From Williamsia muralis (lineage in GTDB: Bacteria > Actinomycetota > Actinomycetes > Mycobacteriales > Mycobacteriaceae): 64,000 nt of DNA. Within the stretch, counting starts at the first letter, position 1. Every line of letters begins with the position of its first letter. The stretch is from contig NZ_PEBD01000010.1 of assembly GCF_002735905.1 (NCBI RefSeq), positions 1,612,001 through 1,676,000 of the forward strand. Reading direction: 5' to 3'. Below the pieces are notes generated by a model. It saw nothing but the letters and a program-made list of their open reading frames with translations. It searched no databases and was not told the DNA's origin. Position numbers and translations under genes: made by a program. Positions 18,797-29,700 of the stretch are shown one piece after another.

Positions 18797-21700
18797 GTGC
18801 AGCTTGAAGTATTGAAGTCCGGTCTGCGAATCGACGGGGTCATTCCCAACGAGGTGGTCACGGTCATAGCGGCGCAGTGGCACGGCGTCGACGCGCTGGA
18901 ACTGACCTACAAAAACGCCGCGGGCGGGCTTGGACAGCAAGTCGTGTTCCGGAAAGACCAGGACAATCTAAGAGTTGCTCAAAGTGGTAGCCGCGCCTTC
19001 GATGCCACCGCGAGCGACTTCAAACTCGTCGCCGAGGCCCAGCGTATTTCACTGGCCGGGCTGTTCGATCCCATGCTTGCCGTCGCCACTAGCGATGTTC
19101 AACCGCTGCCGCACCAGATCCGCGCGGTATATGGCGAACTCCTGCCCCGCACCCCACTGCGATTCCTTCTCGCCGACGACCCGGGCGCCGGCAAGACGAT
19201 CATGGCTGGCCTCTACATCAAGGAGCTGCTACTGCGCGACGACGTCAAGCAGTGTCTTATTATCGCGCCCGGCGGACTGGTCGAGCAGTGGCAGGACGAA
19301 CTGTTTTTCAAGTTCGGGCTCCGCTTTGATCTCCTGACCAACCAGCTCATTGATGCCCAAGCTAACTTCAACGTCTTCGAGACCAACCCGCTTCTGATCG
19401 CACGGATGGACCAACTCTCCCGCAACGAGCAGCTCCAGGCTCAGCTCAAAGAGACCCAGTGGGACCTGATCATCGTCGACGAGGCCCACCGGATGGGAGC
19501 GCACTATTTCGGGGGAGAGCTTCGCAAGACGAAACGGTTCCTGCTGGGCGAAATCCTCGGCCAGATCACCCGCCACTTGCTCCTGATGACAGCGACCCCG
19601 CACTCAGGCAAGGAGGAAGACTTCCAGCTTTTCCTGACCCTGCTCGACCGGGACCGGTTCGAAGGCAAACGTAACAAGAGTGTCGACGTGAGCGGTGTTA
19701 TGCGCCGCATGGTCAAAGAAGACCTCCTGACTTTTGACGGTAAGAAGTTGTTCCCCGAACGTATTGCAGAGACCGTCCCCTATGAACTGACCGCTCGCGA
19801 GTATGACCTCTACGAAGACGTTACAAAATACGTCCGGGAGGGGATGAACCGCGCTGATCGCATCGGTGGCAAACGCAAGAACACCGTCGGTTTCGCACTC
19901 ACTGTCTTGCAGCGACGACTCGCATCCAGTCCAGAAGCGATCTACAAAAGCCTCGTACGACGCTCAGAACGCCTCGAACGCAAGAAATTCGAAATCCAAA
20001 ACGGTACTTACCGCGACGGTGAACCGACTGTCGATGTTGGCGCCATCGACGACGACGAGTACAACGCCGATGAGCTCGAACAGATCGAAGAAGAACTCCT
20101 GGATGCAGCGACCGCTGCCCAGACAGTCGAAGAGCTCAACGCAGAACTCGCCGAACTCAGCGACCTCATCAAAACCGCACGACTCGTCCGCGAAGCTGGT
20201 ACTGACCGCAAGTGGACCGAACTGTCAAATATTCTCCAGGACAACGCGCTCACCACAGATCCAAACGGCTGGCCACGCAAGTTCATAATTTTCACCGAGC
20301 ACCGAGACACCCTTGGCTACCTCCAGACCAAGATCGGCTCACTCCTGGGCAAGCCCGACGCAGTGCGCGCCATCCACGGCGGCGTGCGTCGCGCCGAGCG
20401 TCGCCAGATCACCGAAGAGTTCACCAAGAACCACGACTGCCAGATCCTCCTGGCCACCGACGCCGCCGGTGAAGGCCTCAACCTGCAGGCCGCCCACCTC
20501 ATGGTCAACTACGACCTCCCCTGGAACCCGAACCGAATCGAACAACGGTTTGGCCGCGTCCACCGCATCGGACAAGATGAAGTCTGCCGACTGTGGAACC
20601 TCGTCGCCGCCAACACCCGCGAGGGCGAAGTCTTCACCCGCCTACTCGAAAAACTTGAACAAATGCGACAGACATACGGCGGCAAAGTGTTCGATGTACT
20701 CGGTGAGGCCTTCGCCGACACCCCACTGCGAAACCTGCTGCTCGAAGCCATCCAGTACGGCGAGCGGGCCGACGTCAAGGCCAAGATGCACGAAGTCATC
20801 GACGCTTCCATCGGCGACGGACTCAAAGACCTGCTCGACGAACGCGCCCTCGCCTCCGAACACCTCGCCGACGCTGACCTCCGCGCTCTAAGAGCCGCAA
20901 TGGACGACGCCCGCGCCCGCCGGCTCCAACCGCACTACATCGAACTGTCCTTCAAAGCCGCGTTCACAAAACTCGGCGGCCGCATCGTCAAACGAGAAAA
21001 AGGACGCTACGAAATCAGCAACGTTCCACAACACATTCGCTCAGCCGGCACTGGCCCGATCGCAACAAAGTACGACCGCGTCACCTTCGATCTCAGCTTC
21101 GTCCAACCCGGCGACCTCACTCGCGCCGATCTCCTAGCACCGGGACACCCACTCCACGACGCGGTCATGAGCGAGGCGATCCGAACTTTCGGCGGCGCCC
21201 TCAACCAGGGAACCACCCTGGTCTCTGCCACACTCGAAGAGCCCCAACTCCTCGTCGGGGTCGTCGAAGAGATCACCGACGCCACCGGCGGATCAGTCAA
21301 CCGGCGCTTCGGCTACGCCTACGTCGACCAGTGCGGCACCGTCAAACCCGCCGGACCGGCGCCCTACCTCGACTGCGTCGCCGCACCCGCGAGTCCAGCC
21401 GTTGACGCAGCGCGGAGTCTCGCTTGGCTTGGTGACGCGGAAGACAAAGCAATGAGCTGGGTCATTGCCAACCAGCTCCCGGACTACCTCGCCGAGATTC
21501 AGCCACGACGACTTACAGAGCTCGGGAAGGCCCGCGAACTGGTGACTAAACGGCTCAGCTCCGAAAGCGAACGAATCCTGCTCGACGCTGCGGTGGCATC
21601 AGAGAAAGAGCAGAAAGGCGAAAGACCCAGAGAGTCTTCCGACAGCCTCAATCGCAAAGCCGTAGAGCTCGATGCGCGGCTGCGCAAACGCTTAGCCTTG

Positions 21701-22207
21701 CTGGATCAACAGCAGCTCATGTCGACCAAGCCCCCGCATATCGTCACGGCCGCTTTAGTCCTTCCGATCGGACTGCTGGACGACGACATCCCAGCAACCG
21801 CACCTATCCACGCTAAAGAAACCAAAGAAGTCGAGCGCCGCGGAGTTGACCTCGTCCTGTCCTGCGAGTACGAGCTAGGACGCAGACCGGTCGAACAAGC
21901 CTTCAACAACAAAGGATTCGACATCCTTTCGGCAGACGCCAAAGGCGACACCTACAGGATCGAGGTGAAAGCGCGCATCGAAGGCGCCAAAGACTTCTTC
22001 GTGACCCACAACGAAGTCATGACCGGCAAGAACGCCGTTCCGCGGTACCGCCTCGCTCTCGTCAAGGTCGACCCTCGCGGTCCGCAGTACGACGAGGTCC
22101 GGTACCTCGACAATCCCTTCGCCACCACCGATCTCGGCGACTTCGAGGCCACCGGAATCCGAGGCAACTGGGGCAAGACCTGGGCTAAAGGCATGTCGCC
22201 GTTCTGA
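18797..22207 (+). CDS. SNF2/DEAH-type helicase with C-terminal DUF3883 domain (defence)
   Basis: The 1136-residue protein is a superfamily-2 ATPase. Walker A is ADDPGAGKT (residues 126-134), Walker B is VDEAH (about 227-231), motif III is LLMTATPHSGK, and the C-terminal helicase lobe ends in RIEQRFGRVHRIGQD. About 400 residues follow. They close with a DUF3883-type module (FDILSADAKGDTYRIEVKAR, then FFVTHNEVMTGKNAVPRYR) that keeps the E-x-K pattern of nuclease-like folds and is frequent in defence genes. The GTG start has GGGAGG 7 bases upstream. It is the first gene of the five-gene cassette and is followed 131 bases later by the methyltransferase. It probably translocates on or remodels foreign DNA. 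Confidence 0.9.
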   Translation: MQLEVLKSGLRIDGVIPNEVVTVIAAQWHGVDALELTYKNAAGGLGQQVVFRKDQDNLRVAQSGSRAFDATASDFKLVAEAQRISLAGLFDPMLAVATSDVQPLPHQIRAVYGELLPRTPLRFLLADDPGAGKTIMAGLYIKELLLRDDVKQCLIIAPGGLVEQWQDELFFKFGLRFDLLTNQLIDAQANFNVFETNPLLIARMDQLSRNEQLQAQLKETQWDLIIVDEAHRMGAHYFGGELRKTKRFLLGEILGQITRHLLLMTATPHSGKEEDFQLFLTLLDRDRFEGKRNKSVDVSGVMRRMVKEDLLTFDGKKLFPERIAETVPYELTAREYDLYEDVTKYVREGMNRADRIGGKRKNTVGFALTVLQRRLASSPEAIYKSLVRRSERLERKKFEIQNGTYRDGEPTVDVGAIDDDEYNADELEQIEEELLDAATAAQTVEELNAELAELSDLIKTARLVREAGTDRKWTELSNILQDNALTTDPNGWPRKFIIFTEHRDTLGYLQTKIGSLLGKPDAVRAIHGGVRRAERRQITEEFTKNHDCQILLATDAAGEGLNLQAAHLMVNYDLPWNPNRIEQRFGRVHRIGQDEVCRLWNLVAANTREGEVFTRLLEKLEQMRQTYGGKVFDVLGEAFADTPLRNLLLEAIQYGERADVKAKMHEVIDASIGDGLKDLLDERALASEHLADADLRALRAAMDDARARRLQPHYIELSFKAAFTKLGGRIVKREKGRYEISNVPQHIRSAGTGPIATKYDRVTFDLSFVQPGDLTRADLLAPGHPLHDAVMSEAIRTFGGALNQGTTLVSATLEEPQLLVGVVEEITDATGGSVNRRFGYAYVDQCGTVKPAGPAPYLDCVAAPASPAVDAARSLAWLGDAEDKAMSWVIANQLPDYLAEIQPRRLTELGKARELVTKRLSSESERILLDAAVASEKEQKGERPRESSDSLNRKAVELDARLRKRLALLDQQQLMSTKPPHIVTAALVLPIGLLDDDIPATAPIHAKETKEVERRGVDLVLSCEYELGRRPVEQAFNNKGFDILSADAKGDTYRIEVKARIEGAKDFFVTHNEVMTGKNAVPRYRLALVKVDPRGPQYDEVRYLDNPFATTDLGDFEATGIRGNWGKTWAKGMSPF

Positions 22208-22338
22208 CGTCCAGATACCTGTACCGGCGACTAGTGTTCCACAGCGTCGGGCTCACCGCGTAGGTTCATGTCCAAAAAGAATGCCGCGACAGTGGCGATG
22301 TTAGCCCGTGATTCCGGGCACGGAAGATCGAGGGATCT

Positions 22339-25083
22339 GTGTACAAGCGCAAGCTGATCGAAGTGGCACTGCCATTGGACGCGATCAACCGAGAAGCGGA
22401 GCGCGATACCCCGAAGCGATCAAATCACCCGTGGAGGATGCATTTCTGGTGGGCACGCCGAAAGCTGGCGACCGCGAGAGCCGTCCTTTTCGCACAGTTG
22501 GTCGATGATCCGTCATCGGATCCAGAGCGGTTTCCGACCGTCGAGGACCAGCGGGCTGAGCGGGAGCGCTTGCACACGCTCATTGAGCGACTTGTCTGTT
22601 GGGACAACGCGCGAGATCCGCGGCTCTTGGCCGAGGTTCGCGCAGAAATCAAAAGATCGGCGGGTACTTCTCTCCCAGCCATCTTTGATCCGTTTGCGGG
22701 TGGAGGCAGCATTCCGCTGGAGGCTCAGCGGTTGGGCTTGGAGGCACGTGCGTCGGATCTCAACCCCGTCGCGGTGCTGATCAACAAAGCTCTCATCGAG
22801 ATTCCGCCCGCATTCAAGGACCAGGCTCCCGTATATCCCGCGCTAGCGGACTCGCAGATCCGTAATTGGAGGGGCGCCCAAGGGCTTGGTGCTGATGTAC
22901 GTGCCTATGGCTCTTGGATCAAAGAGCGGGCCTTGGATCTCCACAAAAATACCTATCCAAGTGAAAGCGGAAAGTCCCCGATTGGGTGGCTGTGGGCGCG
23001 GACCGTACGTTGTCCCAACCCTGCTTGCGGCATTGATATGCCGCTCGTGAAGTCGTGGTGGGTAGCGAAGAGGTCTACTCGTAAAGTGTTCATAGTTCCT
23101 ACGGTTGTAGACGACCCCACACATTCCTCGGGCATGCGAATTGAATACAGCGTTAGCGAACGGCCGATAGAAGCGCCTTCGGACGTTGATGACGGCACCG
23201 TAGGACGACGAGGCGCCAAGTGTGTGTCGTGCGGCACAGCGGTGCCACTGACTTATATTCGAGAAGAGGGCCGTGCTAAACGGCTCGGCCAACAACTCCT
23301 GGCCACGATTGTAGACGGCGGGCGGAGGCGCGACTACATTTCGCCAACTGCCGCCCAGGCAGTGGCGGCGGATGTCATCCGACCGGCTGAGACTATACGA
23401 GGTGAAGTCGGCTTCTATCCGCGAGACCTAAAGGCGCCGACTTACGGCCTGACGGAGTTCGCAGATCTTTTCACCGCGCGCCAGTTGACGGTAATAACGA
23501 CACTTAGCGACCTGGTGCAGGAGGTCCGAGACGCGGTCGTCGGCCACGGAGGGGCTCTCAATTACGCCGACGCTGTCGCCACCTACCTCGGCCTGGCTGT
23601 CAGTAGAGGGACTGATTACCAGGCGAATGTCACCACTTGGCACTACCAGAATGAACAGATTCGCAACGTCTTCGCCCGGCAGGCGATCCCCATGGCGTGG
23701 GACTTCTTTGAAGTGAACATCCTGGGGACGGGTTCGGGCACCTGGGCGTCGCAGGTTGAGTTGGCGGCGCAGGCCCTTGACGGGCTCGTAATCGACACCC
23801 CGGCCACGGCCCGGCAACAGTCGGCGCAAGATGCGTCACGGCAGCCGCTCGTCATGTCGACGGACCCGCCCTACTACGACAACGTTGAATACGCCGAACT
23901 GTCGGACTTCTTCTATGTATGGCTCCGACGAACCCTACGGGCGGTGCATCCGGATCTCTTGTCAACCCTTCTCGTCCCTAAGGCTGAAGAACTGGTGGCG
24001 AACCCCTATCGCCACGAGGACAAACAAGGAGCCAAAACGTTCTTTGAGGACGGTTTTCGGACGGTTTTCGCAAACGCCCGAGAAGTCGCGTCGCCAGACT
24101 ACCCAATTACGGTTTACTACGCCTTCAAACAGAGCGAGACTGACGCCGACGGCCAAGCTTCTTCAGGTTGGGAGACTTTGCTGGAGGGAATGATCCGGGC
24201 CGGCTGGATGATCACCTCGACGTGGCCGTTCCGGACTGAGACCGCGTCGCGCATGCTGGCACAAGGTAAGAACGCGTTGGCATCGTCGATCGTGCTCTCC
24301 CTGCGACCACGTCCCGGCGGAGTGACCACCACAGATCGACGGGGTTTCATCGCTACGTTGACTGCAGAACTCCCCGCAGCCCTCCGCAAGCTCCAACAGG
24401 GGCAGGTCGCGCCCGTTGACCTTCCGCAAGCAGCCATTGGGCCTGGCATGGCGGTGTTCAGTCGCTACTCAGCTGTTATTGAATCCGACGGAAGCAGGAT
24501 GACCGTTCGAGCAGCCTTGTCACGTATCAATGAGATTCTTGACCAAGTCCTGAACGAGCAGGAGGGTGACTTCGATGCGACTTCCAGATTCGCAATCGCG
24601 TGGTACCGCCAGCACGGCTATGGGGTTGGCAAGTTCGGCGACGCTGACAACCTCGCTCGTGCACGGAATACCAGTGTGGACGCGATGGACCGCCAAATGA
24701 TCTTAACGAGTCGTGCTGGAAGCGTGCAGCTCATCAAGCCCGCCGGTCTCTCGTGGGACTACGACGTTCTCAAGGACCCGCACTTTAGCAACTGGGAAGC
24801 GCTGCACCACCTCATCAAAGTCCTGGAGCGAGATGGCATCGCCCCAGCGGGCGGCTTCCTCCATGCCGCGTTCAGTCGTTCGGACGGCGCGATCGATGGT
24901 GACCTGGTCAAGGAACTTGCTCACCTGCTCTTTCGCATCGCCGAGGGCAATGGTTGGACAAAGGACGCACTCAGCTTCAACACTTTGGTGACTAGCTGGC
25001 CTGAAATCTTGGAAATCGCTCGAAGCGCGGGCAAGCCAGTTGTTAAGCAGGGTGCGTTCGACTTTGACGAAGGAGACGAGTGA
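22339..25083 (+). CDS. DUF1156-type DNA methyltransferase
   Basis: The 914-residue protein starts with a DUF1156 region (YKRKLIEVALPLDAINREA, then HPWRMHFWWARRKLA). It carries the SAM-binding motif IFDPFAGGGSIPLEAQRLG (residues 115-133). The catalytic motif DPPYYDNVEY lies at residues 509-518, which points to amino-methylation of adenine N6 or cytosine N4. A middle section holds CPNPACGID and CVSCGTAVP, two CxxC-like pairs that could bind zinc. The GTG start is read as codon one. The stop overlaps the next start (TGATG). It would mark host DNA in a restriction-type system. Confidence 0.9.
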   Translation: MYKRKLIEVALPLDAINREAERDTPKRSNHPWRMHFWWARRKLATARAVLFAQLVDDPSSDPERFPTVEDQRAERERLHTLIERLVCWDNARDPRLLAEVRAEIKRSAGTSLPAIFDPFAGGGSIPLEAQRLGLEARASDLNPVAVLINKALIEIPPAFKDQAPVYPALADSQIRNWRGAQGLGADVRAYGSWIKERALDLHKNTYPSESGKSPIGWLWARTVRCPNPACGIDMPLVKSWWVAKRSTRKVFIVPTVVDDPTHSSGMRIEYSVSERPIEAPSDVDDGTVGRRGAKCVSCGTAVPLTYIREEGRAKRLGQQLLATIVDGGRRRDYISPTAAQAVAADVIRPAETIRGEVGFYPRDLKAPTYGLTEFADLFTARQLTVITTLSDLVQEVRDAVVGHGGALNYADAVATYLGLAVSRGTDYQANVTTWHYQNEQIRNVFARQAIPMAWDFFEVNILGTGSGTWASQVELAAQALDGLVIDTPATARQQSAQDASRQPLVMSTDPPYYDNVEYAELSDFFYVWLRRTLRAVHPDLLSTLLVPKAEELVANPYRHEDKQGAKTFFEDGFRTVFANAREVASPDYPITVYYAFKQSETDADGQASSGWETLLEGMIRAGWMITSTWPFRTETASRMLAQGKNALASSIVLSLRPRPGGVTTTDRRGFIATLTAELPAALRKLQQGQVAPVDLPQAAIGPGMAVFSRYSAVIESDGSRMTVRAALSRINEILDQVLNEQEGDFDATSRFAIAWYRQHGYGVGKFGDADNLARARNTSVDAMDRQMILTSRAGSVQLIKPAGLSWDYDVLKDPHFSNWEALHHLIKVLERDGIAPAGGFLHAAFSRSDGAIDGDLVKELAHLLFRIAEGNGWTKDALSFNTLVTSWPEILEIARSAGKPVVKQGAFDFDEGDE

Positions 25084-26771
25084 TGCGGAAGCTGACTGCG
25101 CACGAGCATCCACTACGAAAGGTCTTCTCAAGTGACTTTGAGTTCCATATCCCTGAATACCAGCGACCATATCGGTGGGGGAGAGACCAGGCGCTCCAGC
25201 TTCTGGACGATCTGGAGGAAACGCTTGATCGTGATCACGACGAGCCGTACTTCCTGGGCTCGCTTGTGCTAGTTGAACGAGCCGACGGGTCCTACGACGT
25301 CATCGACGGTCAGCAGCGCCTCACAACAATCACTTTACTGTTCTCCGTTCTCCGAGACGTTGTTGAGGGGGACGAGTTCGCACGCAACCTCAGTGCCAGA
25401 GTGTTGGACCCGGGTAACGAACTGGATGGCATTGCGTCGCGTCCGCGGCTGACTTTGCGTGAGCAGGACGCCCCGTTTTTCCGCAAGTATGTGCAGGACC
25501 CGGGGAATATATCGACGCTGGTGACCCTGACCGACGCTGCCGCAGAAACAGAGCCGCGGCGCGCGATACGCGACAATGCGGCAGCGTTTTGGACGCGGTT
25601 GAGCGGATGGCCAGACGAGCGTCGCCGAGCGCTGGCGACGCTTGCAAGCACGCGAACCTACCTTGTCGTCGTCAGCACCCCGAGTCTCGACAGCGCCTAC
25701 CGCATCTTCAGCGTGATGAACGCCCGAGGTCTCGACCTCACGCCGGCCGATATCTTCAAATCGCGGGTGATTGGCCAGGTCGCTGATCTTGGCGGGAACT
25801 CGAAGCGGTGGGAGCTCGCCGAGGAAGCGCTCGGGAGCGACGACTTCACAGAGCTTTTCCGTGATATCCGGACGGTCGTGAGTGGGGAGCGTGCCCGCCG
25901 TGAACTACTCGTAGAGTTCCCCAGTCAGGTACTCGATCCGTATCTTGACAATAACGCTGCCGCAGACTTCGTCGACTCTCTGCTTCTGCCCTACGCCAGA
26001 GCATTCGAGCGGACTGTCGCGTTCGATTTCGGGCCCGGTGACGAATGGAAACCGGTCAATCACTGGCTCAAGAGGCTGGACATGGTCGACAACAAGGACT
26101 GGCGACCCTGCGCTCTGTGGGCCATGGTGGAGCACGCCGACGACGCAGTCTTCCTCACTGCGTTCTTGAAACAGCTGGAGCGCCTCGCAGCCAGCTTCCT
26201 GCTGCGCCAGGCCTACACCACTCCGCGAATCGGGCGCTATCTCGAACTACTCAACCAACTCAAGGCCGGCGCCGGACTCGATGCCACCGCATTCGACCTC
26301 AGCGATGAAGAACGCGAACTCTCACTAGCAGCACTGCAGGGCGACATCTACAAAATGCAACCTCGCCGGGCACGCTACGTGCTGCTCCGCCTAGACGAGC
26401 TGCTGGCAAAAGACCCTGGAGCGACCTACAACCACACAATCATCTCTATCGAACACGTACTCCCACAAAATCCAAAAGACCCGAGTCAATGGCGACTGGA
26501 CTTCACCGACGAGCAACGAGCTGAACTTACCCACAAGCTGGGCAACCTGCTGCTGCTGAACCATCGAAAAAACTCACAAGCCAACAACTACGACTACTTG
26601 GCCAAGAAAGCCAAGTACTTCACGACATCGACCGGCTCAGCAGTATTCGCTTTGACCACACAGGTGCTCGACCAGCCCACCTGGACGCCCGAGGTCATCG
26701 CTACTCGTCAGCAGCAGCTCACAGACATGCTGGCACAGGAATGGGAGTTGATCAGGAATGGCTCTAAGTAA
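25083..26771 (+). CDS. DUF262/DUF1524 (GmrSD-family) nuclease
   Basis: The 562-residue protein combines the DUF262 domain with a C-terminal DUF1524 nuclease domain. The DUF262 domain shows FHIPEYQRPYRWG at 21-33 and the DGQQR nucleotide-handling motif at 75-79. The DUF1524 domain shows SIEHVLPQ with His458, then LGNLLLLNHRKNSQANN, an HNH-like arrangement. Relatives are type IV restriction enzymes such as GmrSD that cut modified DNA using NTP. The ATG overlaps the methyltransferase stop by one base, with AGGAG 7 bases upstream; a GTG one codon earlier is less likely. The gene ends inside the next one. It is probably the DNA-cleaving effector of the cassette. Confidence 0.9.
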   Translation: MRKLTAHEHPLRKVFSSDFEFHIPEYQRPYRWGRDQALQLLDDLEETLDRDHDEPYFLGSLVLVERADGSYDVIDGQQRLTTITLLFSVLRDVVEGDEFARNLSARVLDPGNELDGIASRPRLTLREQDAPFFRKYVQDPGNISTLVTLTDAAAETEPRRAIRDNAAAFWTRLSGWPDERRRALATLASTRTYLVVVSTPSLDSAYRIFSVMNARGLDLTPADIFKSRVIGQVADLGGNSKRWELAEEALGSDDFTELFRDIRTVVSGERARRELLVEFPSQVLDPYLDNNAAADFVDSLLLPYARAFERTVAFDFGPGDEWKPVNHWLKRLDMVDNKDWRPCALWAMVEHADDAVFLTAFLKQLERLAASFLLRQAYTTPRIGRYLELLNQLKAGAGLDATAFDLSDEERELSLAALQGDIYKMQPRRARYVLLRLDELLAKDPGATYNHTIISIEHVLPQNPKDPSQWRLDFTDEQRAELTHKLGNLLLLNHRKNSQANNYDYLAKKAKYFTTSTGSAVFALTTQVLDQPTWTPEVIATRQQQLTDMLAQEWELIRNGSK

Positions 26772-29700
26772 CCGCGACCGCATTGACCGCATGTTCCAGG
26801 TACTCGCCCCGGCACTCGATGACTTCATCTCCACTGTCGTCGGGCAAGGCGACCCAGCACTCGGCGCTGTCTGGACCACACTCGTTCAGGCCAAGGACAG
26901 CAAGAACGGTGCGCCTTCAACGAAAACGTACGACGCCCTGGACCCACAGGTGCAATTTAGGATCCTGACGGAAGGCAACATCACCGCCGGGTTCAAGCGC
27001 GGATGGTATCCGTTCCAACAGGTTATCGGCCGCAGCGGAGAAACGTTCGCCAGCGAGCTCCGCGAAGTGCGCAACGAGTGGGCCCACAACCGCACATTCA
27101 CCGACGACGACGCCTACCGCGCCCTCGACACCGGCGAACGACTCCTCAAACTAATCGGTGCCCCCAAAGACGCGGACCAAATCCGAAGTATCCGCCTGAA
27201 CCTCCGCCGTGTTACCGCCGACAAAGACGACAAGAAGGTCCTGAAAGCCGCGGTGGACAACCCCGAAGCTACGGGTCTTCGCCCGTGGCGTGAGGTCCTC
27301 CAACCCCACGACGACGTAGCAACCGGCAACTTCCACGCATCGGAGTTCGCAGCCGACCTGTACAAGGTCGCTACCGGCGGCGAGGTCGATGCCGACTACG
27401 CCGACCCCGTCGAGTTCTTCCGCCGGACCTACCTGACCGAAGGCCTTCGCGACCTCATCGGACGGGCGGTTCGCCGCCTCGGCGGAGACCCCAACGTGTC
27501 GCCGGTCATCAACTTGCAGACCAACTTTGGTGGCGGCAAAACCCACTCCATGTTGTCGCTGTGGCATATCGCTGCAGGTCTCTCCGTTGGAGACTTTCCA
27601 CAGGAGACACAAGAGCTACTCACCGCCAGCGGATACACCGGCACTAAGATCAACCGCGTCGCCATCGTCGGAAACCACTTCAGCCCATCCGGTGTCACCA
27701 AAGACGACGGCACTCATGTGAACACCATGTGGGGTGAACTCGCGTGGCAACTCGGTGGACCGCACGCCTACGCGGTCGTCGCCAACGCCGACCACGACCG
27801 CACCCATCCCGGCGACGCCTTACACGAGCTGCTGGCCACGTACGCACCCGCCGTCATCCTAATCGACGAATGGGTTGCCTACGCACGATCACTCGTCGGG
27901 CGAGACGACCTGGCCGGAGGCACCTTCGACGACCAATTTACCTTTGCCCAGTCCCTCACCGAAGCCGTTAAAGGCACCCCGGGCGTCCTGCTGGCCATCT
28001 CGATCCCAGCCTCAGAAACAGGCGACGCCAACGACAAGGTCGTTGCAGGCAACGCCGAAGAGGTCGGCGGCCAGAACGGACTCGAGGCGCTCAAGCGCCT
28101 GCAAAACGTTGTTCGGCGGGTCGCCGACCAATGGCGCCCCGCCTCCTCAGACGAGGCCTACCACATCGTCAAGCAGCGGCTATTCACCCAGCCCGATGCC
28201 GCAGCGCTGGCCGCGATCGGCGCGACCGCCCGTACTTACGTCGAGATGTACCGCAAATTCTCCGATGACTTTCCCCGCGAGGCCCGCGACAGCACCTATG
28301 AGGACCGGATCAAACGCACCTACCCCATCCATCCAGAGCTGTTCGACACCCTCTACGAGGAATGGTCATCACTGGAGCGTTTCCAACGCACGCGAGGTGT
28401 TCTGCGCCTGATGAGCACCGTCATCCACGCCCTGTGGACCGGCGAAGACCAGTCCCCGCTCATCATGCCCGCCTCCATCCCGCTTGCCACGTCGAACGTC
28501 AACTCTGAACTGACGCAATACCTTCAGGACTCCTGGAAAGCCATCATCGACGCCGACGTCGACGGCGCGAACTCCGAGCCGGTGCGTATCGACAAGGAGA
28601 AGCCACTGTTCGGTCAGCGAGCGTTGACCAAGCGGCTGGCGCGCACCGTTTTTTTCGGGGCAGCTCCGACGATCGCACCCGGATCGGTCCACAAAGGTAT
28701 CGCCGCCCAACGGGTCTTTCTGGGCACCGCCATCCCAGGCGACATCCCCGGCAACTTCCACTCCGCGCTCAATCAGCTCGGCGACCGAGCGACCTACTTC
28801 TACTCCGGATCAGGGAAGTACTGGTACGACGTCCAACCCAACATCACCCGCACCGCAAAAGATCAGGCCGAACGTCTCCACAAGGAAGACGTGTGGGCCG
28901 AGATCGTCCGACGCCTACAAGATCAAGGCCGCAAGCGAGGCGACTTCGCCGGCGTCCACGTCTGCCCAGAGACGAACGCCGACATCCCCGACACCGATGA
29001 GACGCGGTTAGTAGTCCTGCACCCGAAGGTTACCCACAAGCGGGGAGCGGAGTCTGCGGCAAAGGATTTCGCCCACAAGGCCACTGAACACCGCGGAAGC
29101 TCCAACCGAGCACATCGCAACGCACTGGTCTACCTCGCTGCCGACGCCGCCCGCCTCGAGGAACTTGAGAGCGCAACCCGTGACTACCTCGGCTGGACAC
29201 ACGTCTTAGCCAGCGAAGTCGACCTCGACCTGACCCAAAACCAGAAGAATCAGGCCTCACAGCGAGCGGCGCAGGCCGACCAGACGGTCACCGCCCGTCT
29301 GCTGCAAAGCTTCACCTGGGCACTGGTCCCCAACCAACCTGACCCAGGCGCGCCGTTTCTGATCAAAGAAACCAAAGTCGAAGGCCAGTCCGACGCTCTC
29401 GCAGACCGCGTCTCACGCCGCCTGGGCAACGACGGCGACCTCTCGACGCGGCAGGCAGCGGCAACGATCCGACTCGCAATCGGCAAAGTTCCACAGATCT
29501 GGAAAGACGGCCACGTGTCCTTGGGAGCGCTATGGGGACTGTACTCGCAGTACCCGTACATGCCGCGCCTACGCGATCGGTCCGTTCTCGACGCGGGTAT
29601 CCTCGACCTGCCGATGATCTGGCAGACAGACGCCTTCGCCCTGGCAGCCGGCTATGAGGAGTCCACAGGCCGATACATCAGCCTCTGGACACCAGAAGAC

